From contig JARUPY010000434.1 in NCBI GenBank assembly GCA_029817715.1, positions 558,001 through 622,000 of the forward strand: a stretch of DNA of 64,000 nucleotides, read 5' to 3'. The position numbers and the translations under genes were made by a program. Of this stretch, positions 34,344-45,697 are shown one piece after another (position 1 is the stretch's first letter; every line of letters begins with the position of its first letter). The notes below the pieces were generated by a model. It had not been told where the DNA came from and made no database searches. It saw nothing but the letters and a program-made list of their open reading frames with translations. The DNA comes from Melastoma dodecandrum (Eukaryota > Streptophyta > Magnoliopsida > Myrtales > Melastomataceae).

Positions 34344-35404
34344 ACCGAAATCCGTAAACTCGTGGGTGTCCTTTAATTTCTAGCAGCAGGACGATATCTA
34401 CCTTACCTAACACAATCACCACAAAAGATCCATGCTTTAATGTAACCCCCAATCACAAAGGTCAAAAAACAAACACTCAATAGCAACAAAAGAAAACGAA
34501 AACCTCCCAGCAAGCGATTCCTAAATGCCTCGCACCCGAAACACCCAAGAACGAAAGAAGCCAACTTTCGAGAGAAACTGATCAAAGATCCACAGACCCA
34601 GATGAAGCGTTCCTCTTCCTCGACAAGGTCATGCCAATTTCTTCACTTCGGGCCAAGGGTTAGACGAGAAGGGGAACTGGGATCGTGTTCAGAACCCAGA
34701 AAAAATTGGGTCTGTTGTTTTGCGTAAGCGCTCCAAAACATTCGAAAAGCAGTACAAGAAAGGAACATACAAATAGAAAAAAACTTCAATTCTTAAAATG
34801 CGCAAGAAGCGAATGTTTGGCCCACGAAGGATTGAGCCCGCAGGCCCGGCCCGTCCATCCGTCTCGGAAAGAGCTGGCCGCCGAGGCCCTAAAGGCCACG
34901 TCAGCTGTCCTTCCCTCCCCCATCCCATTGTTACGCTTACCGGCCTGTAACCGACGCAACCGAAAACTGGAAGGCTGTTTCCCAGCTCCTCCTCTTTTTC
35001 GATAGATTCCACGTGATCCGGCGATGCGATCGCGGCGGCGACTGAGAGGTTGAGGATAGAAAGGCTGGACGAGTACTTCCTTAACAACGCGAGCTTTGCA
35101 TGCGGCAGGTAACCCCCCCCCCCCTAAATGTTGATGATGAATGAATATGTTGGCGTTGTGGCTCTTGTAGATCGGTTCGGCCAAACTGCAGCTGTTATTG
35201 GCGCTGTTTGATCTTGTTGGCATTGATCAAATATTTGGATGGATTTGCTGCCCGAAATTTCGTTTGAATGAAGTAGGCAGACCTTAAGAATGGAAGTTCT
35301 GCACAAACGGAAAGGATTTTCTACTTGATGTCTTCTTCGGCTGTCTTTTTCATCTGCATAGGGATTACATCTCATTTGTTTGTGACAAGACAATGCTTTT
35401 TCAT
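34344..35404. other. divergent upstream region
   Basis: 5' UTR and promoter of the minus-strand gene ending at 34343. From about 34800 the DNA is GC-rich. A short plus-strand exon-like reading (ERLRIERLDEYFLNNASFAC, about 35040-35100) ends at a GT donor and is followed by a C-run at 35107-35116. It is not recognisably part of ACX2; it could be a first exon of a lost transcript. Confidence 0.4.
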
Positions 35405-37451
35405 GTTGTAGATATGTGCTGGAGGATCCAGAGAAGTATTTTGCGATCTGGAGGCTGTTGGGAGTGTGGACATGTCTCTAGGGATCAAAATGGGAGTTCA
35501 GTTCAGGAAACGAGTTAATCTTTGACTGTGTATATGGATAACTGGTCTTGGGTTGATAACATCTTTCCGATCAGATCCTATCATCATGTTTGATTCGATA
35601 CTTAGTTCAGAAGGACTACTATATGTAACCTAGTCAGATTATGAAATGTTCTTATTTTTTATGGCATCCTACAAATGATTAATATTTGTGTGCAACTGTT
35701 GAATTTCCCAGTCTTTGGGGAGGCTAAGTGGTCAGCTTGGGCACTAAAAGCATAGGGACAAGTACTTTGATGGTATTGACTCTGTTGAGTATCCCAGTTG
35801 TTTTGCAATGACATAACTTCATCATGGTATGGGTAGCATCTTGACATGAGTATTCCATAATCAGCCCAAGAAAACTGGGGGTTCTCATTTATATTGTTTC
35901 CACGAAATCCTTCTAACTTCAGTTTTAAAAGGTTCGAACATCCAGGGACTTCAGACAACTGCAACATTGGACCCACTTAAAATGAGTTTGTGATTAACAC
36001 TCCAAATGATGGGGCAATAAAGTGGTGGATTGGTAATGCTGTAGTTCATGGCAAGTTTGCCACAGTATTGCCAGGCTTATGCTTCCAACTCATGACATAA
36101 AAGGACAATGTGATATGAATTCGGGATATGAAACTCTCCGGACACTTCCAGGGGTTGATTGTGGTCATACGGTTGGGCTAAATGGTGTTGATAATGGGGC
36201 ATTGAGATTCCGTTCAGTGACAATACCTAGAGAAAATCTTCTCAATAGGTTTGGAGATGTGTCTCGTGAAGGGAAGAATACAAGTCCTCTCCCAACCATA
36301 AATAAAAGATTTGCTGCCACTCTTGGTGAGCTGGTCGGTGGAAGGGTAGGCTTGGCATACTCCTCTGTCGGAGTCCTCAAGGTTGCTGTCAATATCGCCA
36401 CGAGATGCTCAGAAATTTGGTCCACCAAAGCAGCCTGAAGTCAGGATTCTTGACTATCAGTCTCAACAGCAAAGCTCATGCTGATGCAGGCATCACCCTA
36501 CACATTTCACTTTGCTACAGTGTACCTAGTGCAGAAGTATTCGGAGATGAAGATATCTCATGATGACTAACTAGTCGGAGACGTTCATGCGTATCGGCTG
36601 GCCTCAAGGTTATGTGGTCTCTTATACAACAAAGTTTACAAGCATCTGCAGGGAGTCTAGTGGATGGCACAGTTATGCTGCTGTGAACTGATTCAGTAGC
36701 CTGAGGAATTACCATGACATATTTCAGACATTTGAAGGAGATAGCATTGTGCTCCTGCAGCAGGTTTGTCCTCTCTTGGTTTTCTCCTCATTGGATGGGC
36801 TTGTACAGATTGTCATTTACGCAAGCCGGTCCTTCTGGAGATGTAAATGGGGGGAAAATAATATTAAAGCTGTTGAAATGACTTAGAAAAAATTTGATGA
36901 AAATGGTGGTTGGGGATCTTCTAGCAGCAGCCCGTATTGGTATTGCATATTGTTTCGCTGTCTTGTGCTGAACAGGTATAAAATTTATGAGTTTACGCAT
37001 GTTGCAGTGATTTGCTTAAGCAATACAAGGAAAAATCTGAAGGCTGCACTCCGGCAGTGACATGAAGCTACCTAAAGGAATCCAGGAATAATTATTTGTC
37101 ACAGCCAAATCCTGTCACTGCAAGATGGGAAGGCGAAGAGCATCTACGGGATCCTAAATTTCAGCTTGATGCCTTCAGGGTGAGCAGGAATGCGTGACTG
37201 ACTATCCCATGCTACCTAATACAGCTTATGCATATCCCGCATCTTGTCATTGTTTCACTCGCATGATGTTTCGTTGCAGTATCCAACATCCAGGTTGCGC
37301 CAAAGTGTAGCCGTTCTACTGCGAAAGCACAGCCAGAATTTGGGAGCTTTTTGGTGCTTGAATAATCTGCTGACACTAGCAGATTCTCACATTGAATCGG
37401 TTATCCTTGCTAAGTTCAACCGTTGAACTTCAACGAAGCAGTGTAAAGGCA

Positions 37452-38893
37452 GAGCGTTGTCAAAGGCGCTCGCACAAGGCGCCTAGGCGACGCGGTGGGA
37501 GGGCAATGCGCCCTAACTGGCCCCGGGCGAGCGCCTTGGCTGAAGGCGCCACAGGTGCCCTTAAATAAAACAAGAAACCCCCGTCTGCCCTCGATTTTCT
37601 GATTTACCTTACCTAGACACCTCGTTACTCCTACTCTCGATCTCGGTCCCCCACAGTGCCATCCCCTGCCTGCTACTCCCCATCTCGGAAGACGGCTTCT
37701 ACCTCCATTCTTGGGTCAGTGTGAGTGGTTCTTTTGGCCGAGGCTGCCTTTGAATTTTCTTGATCATAGGCGGGAAGCGACTAACGGTACGTGCACGTAA
37801 CGTTTACGTAGTTTACTAATTACTAACTTTTTTTAGTAAATTTTACTAAAAGTTGACCGTTACTAACAAAGTCAACGTGAAAGTAGTAAAAAATGTAGTA
37901 AAATTTATTAAAATATGGTCTTCTTTTAGTAAAGTCAACGCAAAATTAGTAAAAACGTATGAAAATTTTACTACTTTTGTACTGTTCAACGCAGTTCAAG
38001 TTTACTAATTTTGCGCTGACTTTACTAAAACTTTTCCGTTAGTAAATTCAGCTCAAATTTTTAGTAAACTTGAACTAAAAGCAAGTAAACGCAACGGACG
38101 GAATTTGAGTTTACTTGTTTTTAGTTCAAGTTTACTAAAAATTTGAGCTGACTTTACTAACGGAAATATTTTAGTAAAGTCAGCGCAAAATTAGTAAACT
38201 TGAACTGCTTTGAACAGTAGAAAAGTAGTAAAATTTCCATACTTTTTTACTAATTTTACGTTGACTTTACTAAAAGAAGACCAGTTTTTAGTAAATTTTA
38301 CTACATTTTTTACTAATTTCGCGTTGACTTTGTTAGTAACGGTCAACTTTTAGTAAAATTTACTAAAAAAATTAGTAGTAATTAGTAAACTACGTAACCA
38401 TTACGTGCACGTACCGTTAGCCGCTTCCTCATAGGTGGGGTGGGTTTGAAGACAATTCTTTGATTACATTTTGTTCCTTTTGCTGTTTGGGTGAATTGGG
38501 CGAACTGTATGTTAAGGTTATTTTGGTGTTTACATTTCTCCGGTGGGAAAATTCAGAGCTTTCTTCCCCGATGTGGAGGCGTGGTTGACATTCGAGCTCT
38601 AAGTGTTTGATATTTTGCCTAACTGAACTGAGAACTTGTGCTTTTGTTAATTTTTTTCTAGCTGATCTAAGGAACTGATGCGCTTATGATTTGTATCAGC
38701 CTGACGCGATTACTTCTGCTAGTAATGTTCAAATTATATATATTTCTGGATATGAGTGAGATACCTATAATTTGTTTATTCTAAATGTGCTATTAATCTG
38801 GGGACTGTCAATACAGTGGTTTGTACAAGAGTGCCTTAAAACAATAAGGTGAGCGCCCGGGGCAATCAGAGACGTCGGTGCCTTAACAACATT
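37452..38893. mobile_element. TIR element with AGGCGCC-type ends, inserted in an ACX2 exon
   Basis: The ends are inverted and GC-rich. The left shows GTTGTCAAAGGCGCTCGCAC...GGCCCCGGGCGAGCGCCTT; the right is the complement of GCCCGGGGC...GGTGCCTTAACAAC. The flanks gtgtaaaggca (37441-37451) and gtgcaaaggca (38894-38904) match at 10 of 11 and belong to the ACX2 exon, which reads through once the insertion is removed. An 8-11-bp duplication fits hAT or Mutator superfamilies. I could not decide which. No transposase inside; it contains a nested fold-back element. Confidence 0.65.
37773..38428. mobile_element. fold-back MITE with arms of about 300 bp
   Basis: Almost the whole 656 bp is one imperfect palindrome centred near 38095. 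The outer ends are GGAAGCGACTAACGGTACGT and its inverse ACGTACCGTTAGCCGCTTCC. The arms are rich in TTTACTAA/TTAGTAAA words. Flanks tcataggcg (37764-37772) and tcataggtg (38429-38437) agree at 8 of 9, a 9-bp Mutator-type duplication. A transcript through it would form a hairpin of roughly 300 bp. Confidence 0.88.
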
Positions 38894-39539
38894 GTGCAAA
38901 GGCAAGACTTCTGTGCAATCGTCAATTTTTTCATCTTCTTGTTTTCCTTTTATTTGTTTGGTTGAAACTACCGTGAAATTTAGAAGTCCTACATTCTTTT
39001 GCTCAGATGTACTGATAAGAATACTCAAGCGGCTCTCAAAGTGGTTCCGAATCTGGAACAATGTAGGGACTTATCATAATGTTGACTGCGTGGCCCCAGA
39101 GAAGGCTAAGGTATGAGATACACATTTCAACTATACTGATCAGTCCTTGAGTTAGAATTATGCATTGGAGCATAGGTTTAACTAATTTTGAGATTTTCTA
39201 ATACCAGGTGATTCACAAGCTCACAAACTACCTCTGCTTCCAAATGAGGAATATCACGGTTGACCTTCCGGACCACATCCCACATGCCCCCATTGCCATG
39301 CAATCTGAGGCTTATTCCCAGTACATGCATTACATGTATTCTGGTGGCACTTCGCCAAAGTTAATTCAATGCTCGACATCCTACCTGTGTATATGGTATG
39401 AAATGTAAGTGATATCTGTTTATAAGGTAAAATGACATTTTGGGCATGGTTAAGCCTAACATCAATAAGACCATGTGTAATGGTAAGCCTAGAGAGAAAC
39501 ACCATCGATGATGGAGAACACCATGGTTCGTCGATGGAC

Positions 39540-39655
39540 ATCCTGGATAGCATCGACGGCTAGCGTAGAAAATGATCCATCGACGCCTGGTGTAGAAGCA
39601 GCTCCATCGACGCCTGGTGTAGAAGCAGCTCTATCGACGGCTGCCGTAGAAGCAT
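39540..39655 (+). repeat. minisatellite of 26-27 bp units
   Basis: About four head-to-tail copies related to CATCGACGCCTGGTGTAGAAG. Two central units are almost identical and the outer ones diverged. It lies upstream of the TATA box of the LTR-like fragment. Confidence 0.8.
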
Positions 39656-40114
39656 GTGCCATCGATGGGTGTCGTCGTAACAGTTGTTGCTGCCTTAGAA
39701 GCACTTTGACGTTGTCGCAGCAGGAGCACTTTGAAGCTGTCGCGGACGCTAGGATGACAATTTTAAGTGTAGTAGCACTTTTTTAATGTATTTTGGTCGA
39801 CGGTTACTTAGTTTATGTCTATAAATAAGTCGTCTCTGTTCAATTGTACACACCAGACAATCATTCTATACCTCGAAGGGCTACTTGATTGTTAACTTGA
39901 TTGTCCGCAATCGTTTTAATTGTTGTGCAATGACTGTAAGTTCTTTCCTTTACACTTAGTGAAATATTGATTGTTCTTTTGTTCATTTACTTTATTAACG
40001 ACCACATTTTCATTCAACACTCAGTCCCCGATATATCGTGACGTGTTTCGTCCGCAAACACATTTTTGATGACCACAGTGGGAGTCGAAAATGAGTTTCG
40101 TGTGAACATGCGAA

Positions 40115-40399
40115 ATGTCAATACGTTTTTGGTGCGGTGAATGGGACGATGATCCCTTTTACGACGAAAGATTTGTTCGATCGCCCGATGAACATTCGGA
40201 TGAGGCTTTGAGAATGGCCCTCCGAGAGTCGGATGCGCGAATATCTATAAGAAATTCCCTTCGTAGTATAACAGAGCGATTAGAAAATGTGTGTCGTGAA
40301 TTTGAAACTTTTCGTTTGTCGACTCTCAATCCGACGCATGTTTTTACGAAAAACGAACAAATAACCGTTGAGGGTGATCCAATGGAACGTCCTCGGTAA
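40115..40399 (+). pseudogene. N-terminal fragment of an unknown gag-like ORF, 94 aa
   Basis: Follows the LTR-like segment. The product (MSIRFWCGEWDDDPFYDERF, then a charged helical part ITERLENVCREFETFRL) is not a family I recognise. Position after a putative primer-binding site makes a truncated gag the likeliest reading. It ends just where the Gypsy-3 LTR begins. Confidence 0.35.
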
Positions 40400-40431
40400 A
40401 GGGGTGTGGATGCAAAGGGAATTTCCCTTGC

Positions 40432-40842
40432 CTCGAAGGTGACCCTGGACCTTCCTCTGACATTGTAGGCGACCCTTGGTATGCTCCTGTAGGTCGAAGC
40501 TGGTTGCATGATGTACACTTGTAAGTAGCATACATGCCCCATGTCCCTTATAAATAAGAGATGTAAAGGGGCGTGGGCAAGACACAATGTAAGAATGTGT
40601 GATAATACAATATGTGCCTTGGCCAAATCCTTGTGTTCCTTCTATCCCTTGTGAGCGAGTCCTTGTCCTTGCGAGCATCCTTGAGTTGAGCATTTGCGAT
40701 ATACGAGAGTACATGAGCAAACACTGCGAGCGAGTGTGGGCAGGACTAAGAGGAATCCGAACGTGAGGGCGGGTCGTGCTTCCGAGGGAGTTACGACGCC
40801 GCTAGGGTCGAAAATTTCTGGGTGTGTCTCGTCCCTATGACA
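40432..40842 (+). repeat. 5' LTR of Gypsy-3, left-truncated
   Basis: Matches 45287-45697. The first about 170 bp of the LTR are absent. TATA box TATAAATA at 40549-40556. It ends CCCTATGACA at 40842. Confidence 0.88.
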
Positions 40843-40844
40843 GT

Positions 40845-40856
40845 TGGTATCCAAGC
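40845..40856 (+). promoter_or_regulatory. primer-binding site, initiator tRNA-Met type, degenerate
   Basis: TGGTATCCAAGC, two bases after the LTR end. It differs at two positions from the usual TGGTATCAGAGC. Confidence 0.7.
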
Positions 40857-40867
40857 AAGGTTCATCA

Positions 40868-41860
40868 ATGGCGAGGCCAACGAACACTGGAAAGATTGAG
40901 CGCCTCGAAGAGCTGGTGGGGGAGGTTGCAGTTGCGGAAGTTCCACCACTGGTGACTCAACTTAGGCAGATTCATGAGGAGCCAACATTGCTGAATGACA
41001 AGGTGTCCTGTCCGGGCGGACTATATCCAAATGGTGGGGAAATTGAACGATCGGCATGAGGAGTTGGGAAATGAGATTGCCATCCTCAAAGCGGCTATGG
41101 TCGGACTGTCCCACTATGGCAAGGGGGGAACTAAGGTACGGGTTCTGGAGCCTCAATCTTTTGGGTGTCGCGATACGAAGGTTCTGCAAAACTTCCTATG
41201 GGACGTGGAGCAGTACTTCCTTGCGGCTAAGGTTCTCGAAGCGGAAAGGGTATCGATCGCGGCAATGTACCTGACCAGAGATGCCAAGCTCTGGTGGCGG
41301 ACACGGGTATAAGACGATTTGAGTGTTGGTTGAAGAAAGAGTCGGTGAACCAATTCCTTCCGGAAAACACAATCTGGGTAGCGGGAGAGGCCCTGAAACA
41401 ACTCAAGCACACAGGTTCGGTACGTGAGTATGTGAAGCAGTTCTTAATGTTGGCGATAACAGATGTGTTGAATCCCGATAAGTTGTTCAACTTCATGTCC
41501 GGTCTTCAATTATGAGCGCAACTTGAGCTGAGGCGGCAGGGCGTTCGTGATCTTGCTGCGGCTGTTGCTGCTGCCGATGCACTTGTTGATTTCCGGACAA
41601 ATGGTGGGAATGACTCGAAAGGAATGAATGTTGTCCCTACGAAAGGTCCATCGCAGGAACACAAAAAGGGTAAAAAGGGTGGTAATGCAAAGGGTAAATT
41701 GACGGGCGGGGACGGGCAGACTTCTGGAACCAACGGGTGGCACTGGCGGCGATGCAAAGAAGGATCCTAAAACCCACCAAGACTGCTTCATATGCAATGA
41801 ACCTCATAGAGCGAGAGATTGCCCAAAGAAGGAGAGATTAAATGCCATGCTCTCCTAGGA
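40868..41860 (+). pseudogene. gag of Gypsy-3
   Basis: Starts MARPTNTGKIERLEELVG soon after the primer site. Capsid-type motifs are QNFLWDVEQYFLAAKV and AAMYLTRDAKLWWRTRV near 41180-41310. The C-terminal zinc knuckle CFICNEPHRARDCP is intact near 41785-41830. At least two frame changes (near 41000 and 41310) and in-frame stops (for example TGA at about 41513) break it. Confidence 0.78.
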
Positions 41861-41942
41861 GAAAGTTGCCCCTACTCGTGTTGCTCCACTCCAACTACTC
41901 AGTGCCCTACGAACTCAAAAGGAAGGTGTACGTAAGGGACTA

Positions 41943-44900
41943 ATGTACCTTCCTTTGTCTATCAATGAGCATCAGGTGATGGCGATGGTGGGTACGGGAG
42001 CAACACACAGTTTCGTAGCCGACCGTGTTGTGGGGAAACTGGGGATGGTGGTCAAGGAGCATTTGTGTCGCATTAAGGCGGTAAACTCTCGGAGCCAGCC
42101 TGTTGGCGGAATGGCGAAGAGCGTGAAAGTTACCCTCGGCTTATGGGAAGGGTCCCTTGATTTCATAATAGTTCCTCTCGACGACTTTGATGTTATTTTG
42201 GGGAACAATTTCTTTGTGGATGCCCAGGTTGTGGAAATGCCACATTTGTGTGGATTGTTCATTGGAGACACGACCCACCCATGCTTCGTTCACGGGCAGT
42301 ACTTAGAAGGAAAAACCGGTGATGGGAAATTGGAGATGGTGTCGGCAATGCAGTTGGCTAAGGGCTGAAAAAATGGTAAGATGATCTACCTTGCGGCGGT
42401 ATTCGAAATGGAGGAGGCCACGTCTACGGAGATCCCCTAGGTTGTTGAGTCTGTCCTAGAGGAATTCAAAGATGTCATGCCAACTGAGCTACCAAAGGGT
42501 CTTCCTCCTAGGTGGGCGGTGGACCACAAGATTGATCTCCTCCCAGATATCGTTCCCCCTACTAAGGCTCTTTATAAAATGGCACCGAAAGAGCTGGCGG
42601 AGCTAAGAGTTCAATTGGGTGAACTGCTCGAGTAGGGAAAGATCCAGCCATCCAAGGCACCTTACGGAGCTCCTGTCCTGTTCCAAACGAAGCATGATGG
42701 CACTTTGCGATTGCGTAGATTACCGGGGGCTGAACAAGGTTACCGTGAAGAATAAGTACCAAGTACCGTTGGTGGCAGATTTGTTCGATCGGTTGTCGAA
42801 GGTTGCCTACTTCTCTAAGTTGGATCTGCGGTGGGGATATTGGCAAGTCCGCATTGCAGAGGGGGATGCGTCCAAAACTACGATGGCGACGAGGTATAGG
42901 TCGTTTGAGTTCTTGGTGATGCCTTTCGGTTTAATCAATGCGCGTGCCACCTTTTGCAACTTGATGAGTGGCGTGTTCAATGAATACATCAATGAGTTTG
43001 TGATGGTGTATCTGGATGATATTGTGGTATACTCGGAGACCCTAGAAGAGCACCTGAGGCACTTATAACTTGTTCTGTCCAAACTTAGGGAGCACACACT
43101 CTACGTTAAGAAAGAGAAATGTGAGTTCTATGTGTAGGAGATCAACTTCCTAGGCCATGTGATCGGACGAAGAAGCGTACGGATGGATATGGAGAAGGTG
43201 CGAGTCATTCGGGAATGGCCGACACCAGGTAAAGTCTCAGAACTAAGAAACTTTTTGGGACTTGCTAACTACTATCATCGTTTCGTAAGGAATTACTCTC
43301 GACATGTGGCCCCTTTGACGGATTTGTTGAGGAAAGATCAATCCTGATGTTGCGATGAGCCGTGTCGGACTGCATTTGAGGACTTGAAAGAAGCAATTTC
43401 ATCGGAACATGTCCTTAAGCTCTCCAGGTTTGATAAGCCCATTGAAGTTCATACTGATGCATCTGACTAGGCGGTGGGAGGCGTTCTGGTTCAGGAAGGG
43501 CACCCCGTTGCATTCGAAAGTTGGAAGCTAAGTGATGCTGAGCAGCGGTATTCTGCCCATGAGAAGAAGATGCTGGTCGTTGTCCATAGCTTGCGAGTTT
43601 GGCGGGTCTATTTGTTGGGAAACACATTTGTGATCAAGACAAACAACGTGGCGTATACATTCTTCAAAACTCAGAAAACATTGTCCCCACGTCGGGCTCG
43701 ATGGAAAGAATTCTTGGCTGAGTACGATTTTGAGTGGGAACATCATCCGGGAAGGTACAATGTGGTGGCCGATGCCCGAGTCGGAAGCCAATGGAAACGA
43801 TCGCAGCCATCTCCTCCTTCCATACGAAAATTCTTGACAAGGTTCGTGACCTAGTCAAAGGTGAGGCCCTGGTGAAGAGAAGCTACATGCCCCGACTTGA
43901 GGAGGATTGCGAGGCTTATGTACGTTCTTGCCTGGTGTGTCAGCAAGACAAGACCGAGCGACGGAGGGAGGCGGGACTGCTCCAGCCGTTGCCGATTCCA
44001 AGTGTTGATTTCGATGGATTTCATTTCAGGATTCCCAAAGGTGAACGAGCTATCCTCAATCATGGTGGTGGTTGATCGCTTCTCCAAGTATAACATCTTT
44101 GTGGCTGCTCCCCATACTTGTACGATTGAAGTTGCAGCAGAGTTGTTCCATAAGAACGTGGTGAAGAATTTTGGGTTGCCGACGGATATAAGCAGTGATC
44201 GTGATGTGCGGTTCACGGGCCGGTTCTGGACGCAACTCTTTGGGTTCTTGGGTTCGGAGCTGAATTTCTCCGCGGCGAATCACCCGCAAATTGACGGCCA
44301 GACGGAGTGAGCAAATGCATTGTTGGAGGAATACCTTCGGCACGACGTGATGGCAAGTCAGAAAAACTGGGTCGATTTACTTGATACTGCTCAGTTTTTC
44401 TATAACCTGCATAGGTCGTCCGTGACGGGTTTTAGTCCGTTCGAGCTTGCCATTGGATACCAGCCGCTCACACCACAAGAGGTAGTTCTGCAACGGTCTG
44501 GAGGCCCTTGTCTAGTTGCCCATCGCTTTGCCCGAAACAATCATCAGATGCTTAGCGGGGCGCGAGATAGCTTGGAGAAAGCTGCTCGACGCATGAAGAA
44601 GTACGCTGATCAACGTCGGAGGGCGGATGAGTCAATGTGGGCGACAAGGTTATGCTTAAGCTCACCCCGTAGATTTGGAAGAAAATCAATAGCAAGCGGG
44701 TCCATCGTGGATTACTTCAAAGGTAGACGGTCCCTTTGAAGTTGTCAAACGTGTGGGTGCGGTGGCCTATAGGTTAAAGCTGCCTGAGAGGATGAAGATC
44801 CATCTGACGTTCTACGTGAGCTTCTTGAAGCGTTCCATTACGATGGAGGTCCGGAGAGGGGAGTCCTAGCAAAACGGGCATCTCCGACTATGCGGGTACA

Positions 44901-45060
44901 ACATGAGCTTCAGGTGGAGCGATTCTAGATCATCGTGTCTTGGGGCAGAGAAAGAAGAATCGTAGAACTGAGTACCTTGTCTAATGGAGGGGCTAGAAGC
45001 CGGCGGAAACCACTTGGGAGAAAGCGAACACGCTATGGCAATTCGAGGATGAGGTGCAAG
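41943..45060 (+). pseudogene. pol of Gypsy-3 (PR, RT, RNase H, IN, chromodomain)
   Basis: The protease has MVGTGATHSFVADRV at about 41980-42025, where the catalytic Asp of D-T-G reads Gly. The RT has [19 protein letters not shown] and palm motif [17 protein letters not shown] (about 43005-43055). RNase H begins IEVHTDASD near 43450 and is cut by a TAG. The integrase has CLVCQQDKTERR and SMDFISGFPKVNELSSIMVV (about 43935-44075). A chromodomain remnant ILDHRVLGQRKKNRRTEYLV lies near 44920-44980. Frameshifts occur near 42600, 43850, 44000 and 44700, with extra stops at 43066, 43135 and 43347. Confidence 0.85.
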
Positions 45061-45100
45061 TGTACCTCAGCATGGCATCGACGAGAGCGTCGACTTCCTC

Positions 45101-45112
45101 TGGTGGGGGAGG
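45101..45112 (+). promoter_or_regulatory. polypurine tract of Gypsy-3
   Basis: TGGTGGGGGAGG, immediately before the 3' LTR start (TGTTAG at 45115). Confidence 0.8.
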
Positions 45113-45114
45113 TT

Positions 45115-45697
45115 TGTTAGCACGCTTGGATGAGTGCTAGGCAAGGCACATCCAGGACGGTTCCTTGAGCAGAGCTCGTGAGGGAGGCACGAGCAAGCTG
45201 GTCATCGGCGACAAGGGAAGCTAGATAGTTGCTTACTTGGGTTAGACGTTTGATGAACAGGTCTGACATGATCAGCAGGAGGCTGTTGCAGGCGACCCCG
45301 GAGCTTCCTCTGACGCTGCAGGCGACCCTTGGTATGTTCCTGCAGGTCGGAGCTGGTTGCATGATGTACACTTGTAAGTAGCATACATGCGCCATGTCCC
45401 CTATAAATAAGAGATGCAAAGGGGCGTGGGCAAGACACAATGTAAGATTGAGTGATAATACAATCTATGCCTTGGCCAAATCCTTGTGTTCCTTCTGTCC
45501 CTTGTGAGCGAGTCCTTGTCTTTGTGAGCGTCCTTGAGTTGAGCGTGAGCGATACACGAGAGTACGTAAGTAAACACTGCGAGCGAGTATGAGCGAGACT
45601 AAGGGGAATCCGAACGTGATGGCTGCTCGTGCTTCCGAGGGAGTTATGCCACAGCCAGGGTCAAGAAAATTTCTGTGTGTGTCTCGTCCCTATGACA
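45115..45697 (+). repeat. 3' LTR of Gypsy-3, full length (583 bp)
   Basis: Starts TGTTAGCACGC and ends CCCTATGACA. TATA box TATAAATA at 45402-45409. Differences from the 5' LTR are scattered at a clearly higher rate than between the two copia LTRs, suggesting an older insertion. Confidence 0.9.

Larger units (their letters stand above)
35405..39345 (+). pseudogene. ACX2: acyl-CoA oxidase 2 (ACX2) pseudogene, unprocessed
   Basis: Peroxisomal long-chain acyl-CoA oxidase relic. Exon pieces follow the enzyme's order: EDPEKYFAIW and VDMSLGIKMGVQF (about 35410-35515), [20 protein letters not shown] (about 35995-36060) and [19 protein letters not shown] then [20 protein letters not shown] (about 36160-36380). 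[20 protein letters not shown] (about 37100), [19 protein letters not shown] (about 37360-37420), NNVGTYHNVDCVAPEKAK (about 39055-39112) and [15 protein letters not shown] (about 39280-39330) follow. Introns are retained (for example, donors at about 36765 and 37180), so it is a duplicated gene, not a retrocopy. The N-terminal exons are not found. There are many frameshifts, and an exon is interrupted by the element at 37452-38893. Not functional. Confidence 0.9.
39417..40431 (+). mobile_element. truncated LTR-retrotransposon fragment
   Basis: An LTR-like segment runs from about 39417 (TGTT) to 40064 (CACA), with a TATA box TATAAATA at 39820-39827. It is followed by the sequence GATGACCACAGTGGGAG, which resembles the leader/primer site of some plant LTR elements, then by a short ORF at 40115-40399. 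Everything after about 40431 is replaced by the LTR of Gypsy-3. Boundaries are approximate and the lineage is undetermined. Confidence 0.45.
40432..45697 (+). mobile_element. Ty3/gypsy chromovirus (Gypsy-3)
   Basis: Plus-strand element with a 5' LTR truncated on its left (40432-40842), primer-binding site, gag, protease, RT, RNase H, integrase, chromodomain remnant, polypurine tract and a full 3' LTR (45115-45697). The two LTRs share long stretches, for example GCATGATGTACACTTGTAAG. No target duplication can be expected because the left end is missing. Confidence 0.88.

Noticed and set aside
43474..44739. Separate plus-strand genes
   Set aside because: They are consecutive broken pieces (RNase H, integrase) of the single Gypsy-3 pol, not independent genes.
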